NCBI GenBank assembly: GCA_024220505.1
Contig: JAKZZE010000018.1
Span: forward strand, 248,001-312,000
From: Rhizopus arrhizus
Taxonomy: Eukaryota > Mucoromycota > Mucoromycetes > Mucorales > Rhizopodaceae
Reading direction: 5' to 3'
Length of the DNA: 64,000 nt
Of the stretch, positions 24,974 through 35,002 are shown piece after piece. Made by a program: the position numbers and the translations under genes. The notes under the pieces were generated by a model. That model searched no databases, was not told the origin of the DNA, and was given only the letters and a program-made list of their open reading frames with translations. Numbering within the stretch: position 1 is the stretch's first letter; each line of letters starts with the position of its first letter.

Positions 24974-27003
24974 TTATTGAGCAGCAGCTCTCTTGGATTC
25001 AGCAATAGCACGACCTTCCTTAAGAGGATCAAGACGAGAGTAAGCGACGATGGAACCCATGCCGAGCAAAGCGGCAAGGATACAACCAGCCATGGCACCT
25101 TTACCTCTAGCAGTGAAACCATCGTAGATCAAGTAGATACCATTGGGTGCACCACTGAGATCAAGACCTTCTTTGCCAGCGGCGTTACCAGACCAAGGCA
25201 TACCAGAGGCAGTACAAGTATCCTTGAAACTTTGAGGCAAGGTCATACGTTGTTGGGCCACAGCAGGAGCTTCAACAAAGACAGCAGCAAGACCGGATTC
25301 CAAATGCCATTCGATGTGACAGTGGAAGAACCAGACACCGGGGTTATCAGCTCTGAAACGAATGATGACAAAACTTTCGGCAGGAACACTGACCGTGTCA
25401 CGACGTGCAGGATTATCCAAGAACCATTCCACTTCACTCGTGTTACCGCTGTAGACACCCGAACCACGACCGACCATTTGGAAGACGTGTCCGTGAAGAT
25501 GGAAAGGGTGAGAACCAGCATCGAGGTTGTTCAAGACGATTTCAACCATCTCCAAATGTTCCAAGATGAAAGCTTGAGATTGAGGACCATAGACGGCTGC
25601 ATCAAGAGAATAGTTTCCTTGAGTCAACAGGGTGTTGAGAGCAGGGACCTTGGGTGACAAGTAGGGGACTTCATTGAACATACCACGGTTGATACCATCG
25701 GTAGTCACTTGGAAATCAAATGTCAAGTTCACTTGATGGTCGAAAGGAACGGCTTTTTCAACAAGAACAGGACTGAGGACCATGTCATCAAAGGTACTGG
25801 CCATACCGACATCTTCATTCGCACCAAAGTTGTTGTGGCTGGCGTTATAGTAGAGAGGAATGGTGAGGTTGGAAAGGAGATCTTCAGGAATGGTGTCAAA
25901 CATGTCCGTGTTCATATCAGCGTGCATGTAGTAGTTTGTGTCCGTGGTGTTTTTGGCAGTAACAAGGACAGAAATACGTTGAGCGGCAGTCAAGTAGACG
26001 CTTTGAACCGTTTTACGTTCAGTCTCAACACCATCAATTTCGATAATGTCCATAGAGTGGCCATCGATACTAAAGTAGAACATGGAAAAACCAGACATGT
26101 TGATCAGACGAAGACGGTAGGTCTTTCCGGGAGTGAATGTGAGACTGTCATTGACGCTGTTGAACAAGAATCCGGATTCTATTGTAAACACAGTTTAGTA
26201 CTGAGATCATGAAAGCAACAAAGAGTGACTTACGAGGTACGGGTTCGGCACCAGTAGGATTGTTTTCATTCAAGAAAATACCAATATTTGTGGTACTTTG
26301 TTCGTGATACCAATCTATAGAAAAAAAATGACCAGATTTAGTAAAAAGGAAAACCTTATTCTTGCTTGTTTGTCTAACCTTGGAAAGGGATTGTGACATC
26401 TTCATCGTATTGATAGGTTTCATTTGTGTTATGAATGACAAAAGTAGTACGGAAACCATCCATGTATTGACCCTATAGACATGATTAAGCAAAACTTTCT
26501 TTTTTTGAATTCACTGAATTTACCATGTAGTGAGAGTGTAACCAGTAACTACCATGTTGATGAAGAGTGAATTCATAAGTTAAGTTTTGTCCGGGAGCAA
26601 TAGGACTAGAAATAGAGTGTGAGTTGTAGATCTTTACTATGTTGGATGATTTTTTATTACCATTGAGTGACACCAACAGGACCATCCATGTAACCAGTAT
26701 TGTTTTGAAACATACCGTGTGGGTGCACAGCAGTATAAGTGTCCAAGCTATTGTGAACATTAATGACAAGCGTGTCATTGATATTGGCTTCAACAGGAGG
26801 AACACTGAAGAAATGTAAGTTATAATACAAGGTATTCACGTGAGCACTTACGGCCATTTTCCATTGACACCAACCACCTTACGTTCAAAAAGACCGTCAG
26901 GATTAGCAGTAGTATATGTCACGTTCCAGTCGACAACAACGCGAGCAGCTTGAGTTAAGCTAGTAGTAGCTGCTGCCAAAAGACAGGTAGTCAAAAGACG
27001 CAT
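24974..27003 (-). CDS. FET3: Multicopper ferroxidase of the FET3 type (high-affinity iron uptake)
   Basis: Six exons (27003-26852, 26804-26661, 26605-26524, 26472-26379, 26314-26234, 26178-24974) give 585 residues, all junctions in phase. There is an N-terminal signal peptide ([19 protein letters not shown]). Copper motifs are complete: [27 protein letters not shown] and [14 protein letters not shown]. The stretch [12 protein letters not shown], spanning the last intron, carries the Glu that Fet3 proteins use for Fe(II) oxidation. A single transmembrane helix ([20 protein letters not shown]) and a short Lys/Arg-rich tail end the protein, giving a type I plasma-membrane protein with an outside catalytic domain. 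It hands Fe(III) to Ftr1, whose gene starts 502 bases away on the other strand. Confidence 0.95.
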
Positions 27004-27505
27004 TTTGCTCTCTCTTTTTTTTTGTGTGAAAATAAAAAAGAAAAAGAAAAAGAGATAAGAAAGGAAGGTTGGATTATATAAAAAAAAAAAAAAAAAAAAA
27101 AAACTTTTTTTCAAATCAAAAAGGGGACCCCCCCAACTAAAGTACAAAAAAAAATTTTATCAGATTTTTCTTTGCGATATCTTCGGAGTTGATCAATTTT
27201 GATGTATCCATCTGATAAAATAACTTGATTTCTTTACTATCCAAACAAAAGTAACACAAAGTTACACCAAAGTGACTCGGGGAGACGCGGGAATAGGTCA
27301 CACAAGATGATTTTTTTTACATCTGATAACTTTTTTTAAAAATTTTTTTTTTTTTACAAAGTGAATTGAGTAGGAGACCATGAATCAATTTTTTTTTGTT
27401 CTTAAAGGGTCGAATTTTTTATATCTGATCTTTTCTCTCTCTTCTTTATCTTTTTAGAAATTATTTTTTATTCAACCCTTTTTCTCCAAGGAGAACTAAA
27501 AAGCA
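27004..27505. promoter_or_regulatory. FET3-FTR1 divergent promoter with GATA-type iron-response sites
   Basis: Both iron-uptake genes start from this 0.5-kb region. It contains three full 9-base ATCTGATAA motifs, at 27157-27165 (inverted), 27210-27218 and 27321-27329, plus a partial ATCTGAT at 27423-27429. The consensus ATCWGATAA is the known target of fungal GATA-type iron repressors (Urbs1, SreA, Fep1), which shut off iron uptake when iron is plentiful. Binding here is inferred from the motif and the gene pair. An A24 run lies at 27080-27103. Confidence 0.75.
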
Positions 27506-28612
27506 ATGTCTCAAGATCTCTTCAACGTACCGATCTTCTTTATCCTTTTTCGTGAAACGACTGAGGCAGCCATCATTATTTCTGTCCTCTTGTCATTCTT
27601 AAAGAGAATGTTTAATCCAGAATCTCCTGTTTATAAACGTCTCAGAAATCAAGTCTGGATTGGTGGTGCAGCTGGTCTGTTTATCTGTTTATGTATCGGT
27701 GCTGCCTTCATTGCCGTTTACTACACTGTCCTCAATGACTTGTGGGGAAATTCTGAAGATATCTGGGAAGGTGTCTTCTCTCTGGTTGCTGTGATCATGA
27801 TCACTGCCATGGGTCTTGCTATGCTCAAGACGGAACGTATGCAAGAAAAGTGGAAGGTCAAGTTGGCTAAAGCAATGCAAAAGTCCAACAGTGAAAAGTC
27901 ATCCTTTAAAGAAAAACTTCAAAAATACGCGTTCTTTGTCTTGCCTTTTATCACCGTTCTCAGAGAAGGACTTGAAGCGGTTGTCTTTATTGGTGGTGTC
28001 TCCTTGGGTATTCAAGGAAAATCAATTCCTATTGCTGCCATCATGGGTATCATCTGTGGTTGTTTGGTCGGTTTCCTTATTTACCGTGGTGGTTCCTTGA
28101 TTCAACTCCGTTGGTTCTTTGTGTTCTCTACCGTCGTTCTTTACCTTGTCGCTGCTGGTTTGATGGCTAAAGGTGTTGGTTACCTTGAACAAAATGCTTG
28201 GAATCAAGTCATTGGTGGTGAAGCTGCTGATGTCATTGGCTACAGAGTCTCTACCGCTGTCTGGCACGTTTCTTGGGGAGACCCAGAAGCTAACAATGAT
28301 ACCTCTGGTGGTTGGCAAATCTTTAACGCCATTCTTGGTTGGAACAATACGGCTACTTATGGTTCTATCATCAGTTATTGTCTTTACTGGCTCTTTGTCT
28401 GCTGTTATCTTGTCTTTAGTTACTTTAAGGAAAAGCGTGCTGCTATCCGTAAAGCCGAGGCTGGTGAATGGGATGATGGTGATGAAGCTTTAGAGAATGC
28501 CAAACAATACATTGGTAATGATGGTGAATTCATCGTTGAAGACAAAGAGTCTGATGAAGAAGCCAACAATCATCTCAAGGAAAAAATCGAATCTGATGCT
28601 ATTAAGGCTTAA
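27506..28612 (+). CDS. FTR1: High-affinity iron permease FTR1
   Basis: A single uninterrupted ORF of 368 residues starting MSQDLFNVPIFFILF. Ftr1 is the plasma-membrane permease that carries Fe(III) produced by Fet3. Two iron-binding REGLE-type motifs are present: RETTEAAIIISVLL in the first transmembrane segment and REGLEAVVFIGGVSLG in the fourth. About seven membrane segments can be followed up to YCLYWLFVCCYLVFSYF, followed by a charged C-terminal tail (EAGEWDDGDEALE). The first motif being RETTE rather than REGLE matches what is known for Mucorales Ftr1. The absence of introns contrasts with the six-exon FET3 partner. Confidence 0.96.
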   Translation: MSQDLFNVPIFFILFRETTEAAIIISVLLSFLKRMFNPESPVYKRLRNQVWIGGAAGLFICLCIGAAFIAVYYTVLNDLWGNSEDIWEGVFSLVAVIMITAMGLAMLKTERMQEKWKVKLAKAMQKSNSEKSSFKEKLQKYAFFVLPFITVLREGLEAVVFIGGVSLGIQGKSIPIAAIMGIICGCLVGFLIYRGGSLIQLRWFFVFSTVVLYLVAAGLMAKGVGYLEQNAWNQVIGGEAADVIGYRVSTAVWHVSWGDPEANNDTSGGWQIFNAILGWNNTATYGSIISYCLYWLFVCCYLVFSYFKEKRAAIRKAEAGEWDDGDEALENAKQYIGNDGEFIVEDKESDEEANNHLKEKIESDAIKA

Positions 28613-31570
28613 AGAGTCCCTTGATTCGTTTTTATAAAACTTAATTTAGAACTTTTTTTCTTTCTCATTTAATATCAAAATCTTTTTTTTTTTTTTTTTT
28701 ACTTCTTGCTTATATTGTATAATGTTATTCTAATAATTCTCTTTCTCAAATAATTTTTCTTTTTTCTTTTTTGTAACATAATTATCAATAAACAAATATA
28801 TTTACCTTTAAAGTTTGTTTCATCTTTGACGCCATTAGAAAAATTCCCCTAAAAAAATAATAAATTCCAAAGGTCCGGTCGCATTGTTCGTTAGGATAAA
28901 TAATTGACCATTGAAAAACTTTTTATTAAAAAAAATCAATCTCCCCTGTCATCGATGGAAGTTTCTAATTAAGTTAAAAGTGTAACATACAATCATCAGA
29001 ATTGGATTCGACAAATCTACCTGGTCCGCTTAGAATCATAACACTTGTACATTCCAACATTTAAGAAAATTTAGCAATAAAGAACTATTCTTGACAAATC
29101 ACACTCCAGTTTGGTAGTGTCAATAATGTTTTTTTTTTATATGAGAATTTTATTCAAACTGTCAATAACGTTGAAAAAAAGTATAGTTTGAGGCGATTTA
29201 CGTGTTTTTGCGTCACCATTAAAATCTTTATGAAAATACGCGGTACACTATAGCCTTTTCTTTATTTTTTCTTAGGATGCTGCCATGAAGAATCGTTGTT
29301 CATGGGATATCCAAGTGGGGCCTAAATGCATACCTTGCAAGTTCATTTGCTTTACTGGCTCTCTGCTTGCCTGCTGTCCCTCCCCTCTTCTTTGCGCGCT
29401 GACTTACCTGACGATAGGTAGATTACTCCCGAAAGCTCGGGTATCGCTTCCTTCAGTGAATGCAACAAAGTACTCCTTTGGATTTCATGTTGGCAACTTT
29501 AGATTACGTTTAATATAGTAAGCAATGCTTAGAGAAATGACTACACCTTTGATAGAAATGGGAAATTGACTAGCTTTTATGATATTTTATAGCACACTGG
29601 CTGCAAAGACAACAATGACCTATTGTGGCTGGGAAACCATCAAGTAAGATGGATCATTCATTTGTGAATCGTTTTACAAATTGGATGTCTTGATCCTAAA
29701 TAGAGTGTAGAAATACATGACGCTCAATTTCAAGCAAATGAAAACAAAATAAAAGAATGCTTTTAAACCGACTATTCTGGATGATAACACAGCAAGTGGA
29801 TATAATGTAGATAAATTCAACGAGATTGAGACATGTTATACTTTTTAATATTATTTTATACTCTTTTCATAAAGATTTAATCAAATCCAAAGATGCTTTG
29901 ATTAATTATAACTGTCAATCTAGCATGAATAAATTTTAATAGGAAGACCCGTTTTTGGTTATGCCAGTGGACTGTTTCTATTTATTTTCTTAAATTGATC
30001 ATGCTTTTAACTTATGCGACATGACATCAGAAGCTATATTAGAAAAACATGGATTGAGTTAAAAGAGTAGCATTAAGATGAAATAGGTCAGAATATGGCA
30101 ATAAAATTCATATTTCCCTATGGACTGCTGTTTTAATATGTCATATGAGTATAAACAAGTGCCCTACTTTATCCAACCTCTTCATTCACTCAAATTCATA
30201 TTCATCATTTCCAAACGCTGTAAAAGTACGCTTCAGCGACTGTGAGTCATTTCCGATTTAGTTACCCAGGCAACTAACGTTGATCTTATAATTTTGTTCT
30301 ATATCACCACAAGGGAATCTGTCCCTAGCAAAATTTGTGGAGGAAGATGTGGATACTGTCGTCCGGAAAGAAAGTTGAGAGGCAGATGGAAACTCTTGCA
30401 AACGAACGCGACAAAGAGCAGTAAGATTCACCAATAGGTGCATGCTTTCGTACAAACTATTTTTTTTTTGCTTTTATTCTTTGACAGTCCTTGCGACTCC
30501 TTGATGATGGATCCTTTCATTCCTATCTAAAGTGAGTACCTTCCTGAAGAGAAACATGAAGAAATACAGAACAAAAGTACTCCAGAGGTGGTGCCCTTGC
30601 CAGCTGAATTGAATGAGTTGAAGGACTGTATGAACATGCATGTTCAAGTTCCATTGAATTGAGCAACCCGATCTGCACTGGATGCACCAAAGCATTCATG
30701 AATGCTTTGAGTTTGCTCTTTTGCAGATATCTTGCCAAGGAGCGAATAGAGAGTGATCTTTTGAAAAGAATAGGGTCATTCACTGACACCTGTTTTGATA
30801 TGACAGATGTCATGGTTGTAAGATAAGTTGATCTATGCAGAGTGAAGTCTACTGCGATGCTTTGACATATCAACAAGATACAGTTGTATCGTTCTGGACC
30901 AACTATTTATAAATGAATTTGAATAAAAATTGATTCTGATCCGTAGTATCTATCCTAAATATCATATTTCAGTTTATCGAATTCTTGTGTCAAATCATAC
31001 CGGTCGTGAATACCTTTGTCCTCCAATCCCAAGCTTTTCTTAAATATAAACAAATTTGAAATCTTTAATAAAAGTACCCGATATTAAAACTATTGCTCGA
31101 TCTTTTTTTATTCTTCTTTTTTCTTACTTTATAATTAAAATACTTTACCTGTTTATGAACTCCAAAACAGAGAAAGGGACAATCAAGCAAGTTCGGACAG
31201 GATGAATAGTGGGAGATCTCTTGGTGCTTTTAATGGTATCGAGAGAAAAGAGGTAGAAACGAAAGTTGACGTTCTCTTTTCGACCGAGCAGATCGAGCAT
31301 CCAATCTGTTGTCGAGCTCGGTATGAAGACACTTCAAGAGATGCTCTTTGAAATGGAGCAATTGACGCCAAGCCAATTAAGAAAGCTGAAGAGTAGCGGT
31401 TTTGTGGTGACTGGTAAGCAACAAGGAGTACGAGCTCCAGGCGTTTCTGATTTTTAATGTTAGGCACTTGCCTTCAAAAGCTGGTTCGAGTATGGTTTGT
31501 CAAAATACTTTTACTAGTTTTTATGTGCTTTAATGTTGAGTGTTTCCAAATTTGGAATGTACAATGACTA
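28613..31570. other. Intergenic region with weak traces of decayed coding sequence
   Basis: No intact gene is seen in nearly 3 kb. From about 30,250 to 30,900 and again from 31,180 to 31,460, both strands contain short open stretches with more balanced base composition than the AT-rich surroundings, for example EYLPEEKHEEIQNKSTPEVV on the plus strand from about 30,537 and a plus-strand segment of about 45 codons near 31,201. Stops and frame changes interrupt them. I cannot name the family. Confidence 0.3.
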
Positions 31571-31610
31571 TAATTCGAAGAGGACCAGCTAAACTTTTTC
31601 TAGGCAATGA

Positions 31611-31643
<33 letters not shown>

Positions 31644-31712
31644 GATTTGACAAATCAAATTCCGATAAGTGTAGTCTTCTATACTTTTTGATTTGATGCG
31701 AGAGGGATTTTT
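31571..31712 (+). repeat. Interspersed repeat, copy 1 (hairpin-containing)
   Basis: This segment matches 38324-38446 in the same orientation: AGAGGACCAGCTAAACTTTT, then TCTAGGCAATGAC, a poly-A run (31 A here, 11 in the other copy), then a hairpin made of CAAATCAAA/TTTGATTTG outer arms and AAGTGTAG/CTATACTT inner arms, ending GATGCGAGAGGGATTTT. The inner arm has one A-to-G change relative to the other copy that would keep a G-U pair in RNA. Confidence 0.85.
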
Positions 31713-32401
31713 TTTTCAAGCCGGCTTGTAGGCATTAGAAAAATAAACAAAGTTAGTAATAAAAGATCGATATTGAACATGAAATTTACAGACTAAACAC
31801 AGTTTGGGATCATTGACTGACTTTATATGACAAACGACCAATAATGAGTATGTAGGACAAAAAAACATCATCTGATAAAGAGTAAATGATCTTTCGATCA
31901 CTTTTGCTAATATCACCAACTGAGGAAGAAATGACATGCATTGTTATGCAAGCATGGCCTTTTATTGATTGAAACATGGATACAACGATCCTTTTTTCTT
32001 ATGATATTGTAAATCAAATATAGATCAGGCCATGTTAAAGTATAAAACACAAAATTAAGATCAGATAAAATGACCAGGGGGCCTTTATCTAACCAAGAAT
32101 AAATCTTGTTACATAATGCAAAAAAAGCATCAATTTATTTTCCCATTGGGCTTCATCTGTTCTTCGATCTTTTTTGAAAAGTAAATGTAGTGGTAATGTG
32201 CACCCAAAGAAACCATCCTAATGAGATAGACTACCTTCAATTGATTTTTTACATTTAATAAATTTGATTTGTTGATTGATTCTCGGAATCAGATAAAAAA
32301 TAAAACGTGAAACAAAGACGACCTCGTTATTAAGATCAATGAAAATCACAGACCCATTTCGGCTTCCACAGGAACGTTCGGAAAAGCGTTTTCTAAAAGT
32401 C

Positions 32402-32433
<32 letters not shown>

Positions 32434-33089
32434 CGATGCACAACTAAAACGTACCCCGGCAAAATGAACAAGGTATATTAATTATTTTTATATCTTTTTC
32501 GTATCGAATAGTCTATCTGAATTATTACATAAAAACAGTGTCATTATTTAAAAATGAAATCTGTGCAATAAACAAAAGTACACTTGATCCTTTCATCTTC
32601 TTGAACTTAAGATGTCAGCATGATAACAACAGAAAACCTTATGATCAAAGACCAGCCTATGATAAGACCCGTAAAGTCTTAGTCATTTGTTATTCTAAGA
32701 AAAAGTTTTCATAGTAAAAGACATATCAAGTTTCTCCCGGTTTCTGGAATGACAAGAGTAACTTGATTGGATCTTTTGAACATCTCATATATACATTAGT
32801 TATTATAGTAAAATATAGATCAGATCACTTCTTTTTTTTTCTACTGCAAAAGTCAATCCCTTATTTGTAAGCTTTGAGACACTATAAAGTACCGTTTTCT
32901 GTCATTATGTCTTAAGCTTCATATACCTCAGTAACATCACACAAATAAATCTTACAACATAAAGGCAAAGCGCTAAAACAAAGCGGAGTTAATCAAAGAA
33001 ACAGTAGAAAGTGATTCTTACAAAAAAAAATCCTACTGGTTGTACAAAACAATCTTATCTGATCTTATGCTTTATTTGTAATTTAAAGT
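31713..33089. promoter_or_regulatory. Gene-free stretch with a cluster of GATA-type motifs
   Basis: No gene is seen here. Four perfect ATCWGATAA motifs occur at 31870-31878, 32060-32068, 32288-32296 and 33055-33063 (inverted), the same motif found in the FET3-FTR1 promoter. An A28 run lies at 32402-32429. The region ends at the insertion point of the Tc1-type element. What it might regulate is unknown. Confidence 0.35.
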
Positions 33090-33091
33090 TA

Positions 33092-33156
33092 CAGTGCTTC
33101 CAATAAGTAATGTCACAACCAATCAAAATCAATGTCATATTTTTAAAAATGAAATC
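33092..33156 (+). repeat. Left terminal inverted repeat
   Basis: Begins CAGTGCTTCCAATAAGTAAT directly after a TA at 33090-33091. It pairs with the reverse complement of 38278-38323. The sequence ATTTTTAAAAATGAA that follows also appears again near 33512, suggesting internal rearrangement. Confidence 0.85.
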
Positions 33157-33159
33157 ACT

Positions 33160-33510
33160 GAATATGCTTCCTCTTCGTCCTTTGGTCCCCCCCCAAACTT
33201 AGCCCTCACCTGGTCTCATCGATGGCCGATTATATGTTCCATACTGTATGAATTAGATCAACTACACCATAACAAACTGATTCCTATTAAGTATTTCCAT
33301 GGCCAAAAGCTTCTTGTATGGTTAAGTCGATTCCTTTAGCTTTCCATCGATAACTATACTCAATACTTTCCTTTTACATTTTTTACCCTTGTTCCCATTA
33401 GGGGTTTTTTCTTAGCATTCACTCCCAAACGGATTGAACGGGTCCGGGCGGACATCCATTATATTACTTTATCTTTTGCGCTCATTTGGACCATAAATAA
33501 AATATCATGT
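33160..33510 (+). pseudogene. Relic of the C-terminal part of a LINE polyprotein
   Basis: The plus-strand reading contains SHRWPIICSILYELDQLHHN and, after a stop at about 33337, FFLAFTPKRIERVRADIHY and ITLSFALIWTIN. A closely similar WPIIC-ILHELDDLHHDK segment occurs at about 45,620, also decayed, which supports a shared LINE origin. Family naming rests on my recollection of Mucorales LINE C-termini and was not searched. Confidence 0.45.
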
Positions 33511-33606
33511 TTTTAAAAATGAAGTAGAGTACTTGAGCAGTCCCCAGTGAATCATCTCTGACTTGCCCAATGTCATTAGAAAAGTCAAAAAAATGAAGAT
33601 GTTCAT

Positions 33607-34680
33607 ATGAAGGAGGCAAAACCAAAATGGGACTATGTGCGTTATACAGTCCAGGATAAAGCTAGGTTTTTCGATCTAAAGATTGAAAAGTGTATGACTG
33701 CTTCAGCTGCAGCAAAGCAGTTGGGTATTCACCCTCGAACAGCTTATAGGTGGGTTAGTCAGTATAATGCGTGTCCTGACAGTATTTTTGAGAGCTGTAA
33801 AAAGACAGGTCGTAAGTGCATCTTAACTGAAGAGCATAAAACGACTGTCATCAACTTCATTGATGCTAATCCCTCTGCTACTGTTGTTGAAGTGACTGAG
33901 CATCTACTGAAGCAATTTCATGGTCTTAAAGTATCACGCAGCACTGTTAATCACTTTATGAGACGTGAGTGCAAACTTTCATTGAAAAAAGCAGATTTTC
34001 ATTCTATTGAGAGAAACAGTCCAGCAAAGATTGAGGAGCGACACAATTGGGTTTGTCAGTGGGAAAATACAGACATGGAATTTCTGACGAATTGCGTGTT
34101 TCTTGACGAGTCTGCTTTTGATATCAACATGAAACGCTCAAGAGCCTGGTTCAATAAAGATACTCGTGCTATTATTACCAGGCCTACTACGAGAGCAAAT
34201 ACAGTGTCTATATTGGGTACTATTTCTGCCTCAGGTTTGATAACCGTCGGTGTAAATAAACCTAGACCTGCAAAGAAGAGAAAATCCGATGGATATATAA
34301 GCTCAGGAACTGTTACTGGTCACTAGATCAGTTTCTTAAAAACGACACTCGATGAAATGGACAAACATCCACATATGAAAGGCCACTATATTGTTATGGA
34401 TAATGCACCCATTCACACACATGAAAACATAAAGAAATATATTGAGTATCGAGGATATAAATGTGTGTATCTTCCTACTTACTCTCCAGAGCTTAACCCA
34501 ATTGAACAATTCTGGCCAGTGGCAAAGAGTAAGGTTAAGCGTCATAGGTTCTTGCAGGAAGACACTTTGTCCAAGAGGATTACAGAAGCCTGTAGCAGTG
34601 TGAAGCAAAGTCATTTCAAAGGTTTCGTCTCGCATTCTTACCAGTGTTGGGACAAATGTCGACATAGACAACTTATGTAA
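33607..34680 (+). pseudogene. Tc1/mariner (IS630-superfamily) transposase with one in-frame stop
   Basis: A helix-turn-helix N-terminus (SAAAKQLGIHPRTAYRWVSQ; STVNHFMRRE) is followed by the DDE catalytic core: first Asp in VFLDESAFD, second in YIVMDNAPIH, and Glu in TYSPELNPIEQFW. The frame runs from ATG 33607 to TAA 34680 except for a single TAG at 34324-34326 between GTVTGH and ISFLKTTLDEMD. Everything on both sides is in the same frame and looks undamaged, so one nonsense change separates it from an open 357-codon gene. It lies 0.5 kb inside the left terminal repeat, in the usual direction. Confidence 0.88.
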
Positions 34681-34734
34681 TGACCCAAACGAATGTGCGA
34701 TTAGGGGAAAACGGGTAAGTGGGCAATCAGAAAA

Positions 34735-34805
34735 AACAAAAAAAAAGGCTATCCAAAACTGCCAGTCAAAAAAAGGCTATCCAAACTGCCAAAAAAAAAA
34801 AGATT
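34735..34805 (+). repeat. Short tandem repeat (A-rich GGCTATCCAAA units)
   Basis: Two copies of AAAAGGCTATCCAAAACTGCC-like units separated by A-runs lie just downstream of the transposase stop. They may be a small duplication created by slippage; no function is evident. Confidence 0.5.
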
Positions 34806-35002
34806 CCCAATTTGTCAGCCTCATCTAACGCGGTTTTTTTAAACGAATATCGTGAAACGAAAAAGGACTCATTTGAGTAGTATACTTCACTAGCTGTTTT
34901 AATAAGAATGTATAGGAATCAAGTAGGATGAGAGGTATCAATGATTGTGGTGGCTGGTACTTGCTTTTCTTTTGCGGTTGGTGTGGTTATCCATAATTGC
35001 CG

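Noticed and set aside
24977..25657. 226-codon ORF on the plus strand
   Set aside because: It is the antisense of the FET3 last exon, where strong codon bias keeps the opposite strand open.
29285..29518. 77-codon Cys-containing plus-strand ORF
   Set aside because: No recognisable domain, no splice context, unclear start; not better than chance.
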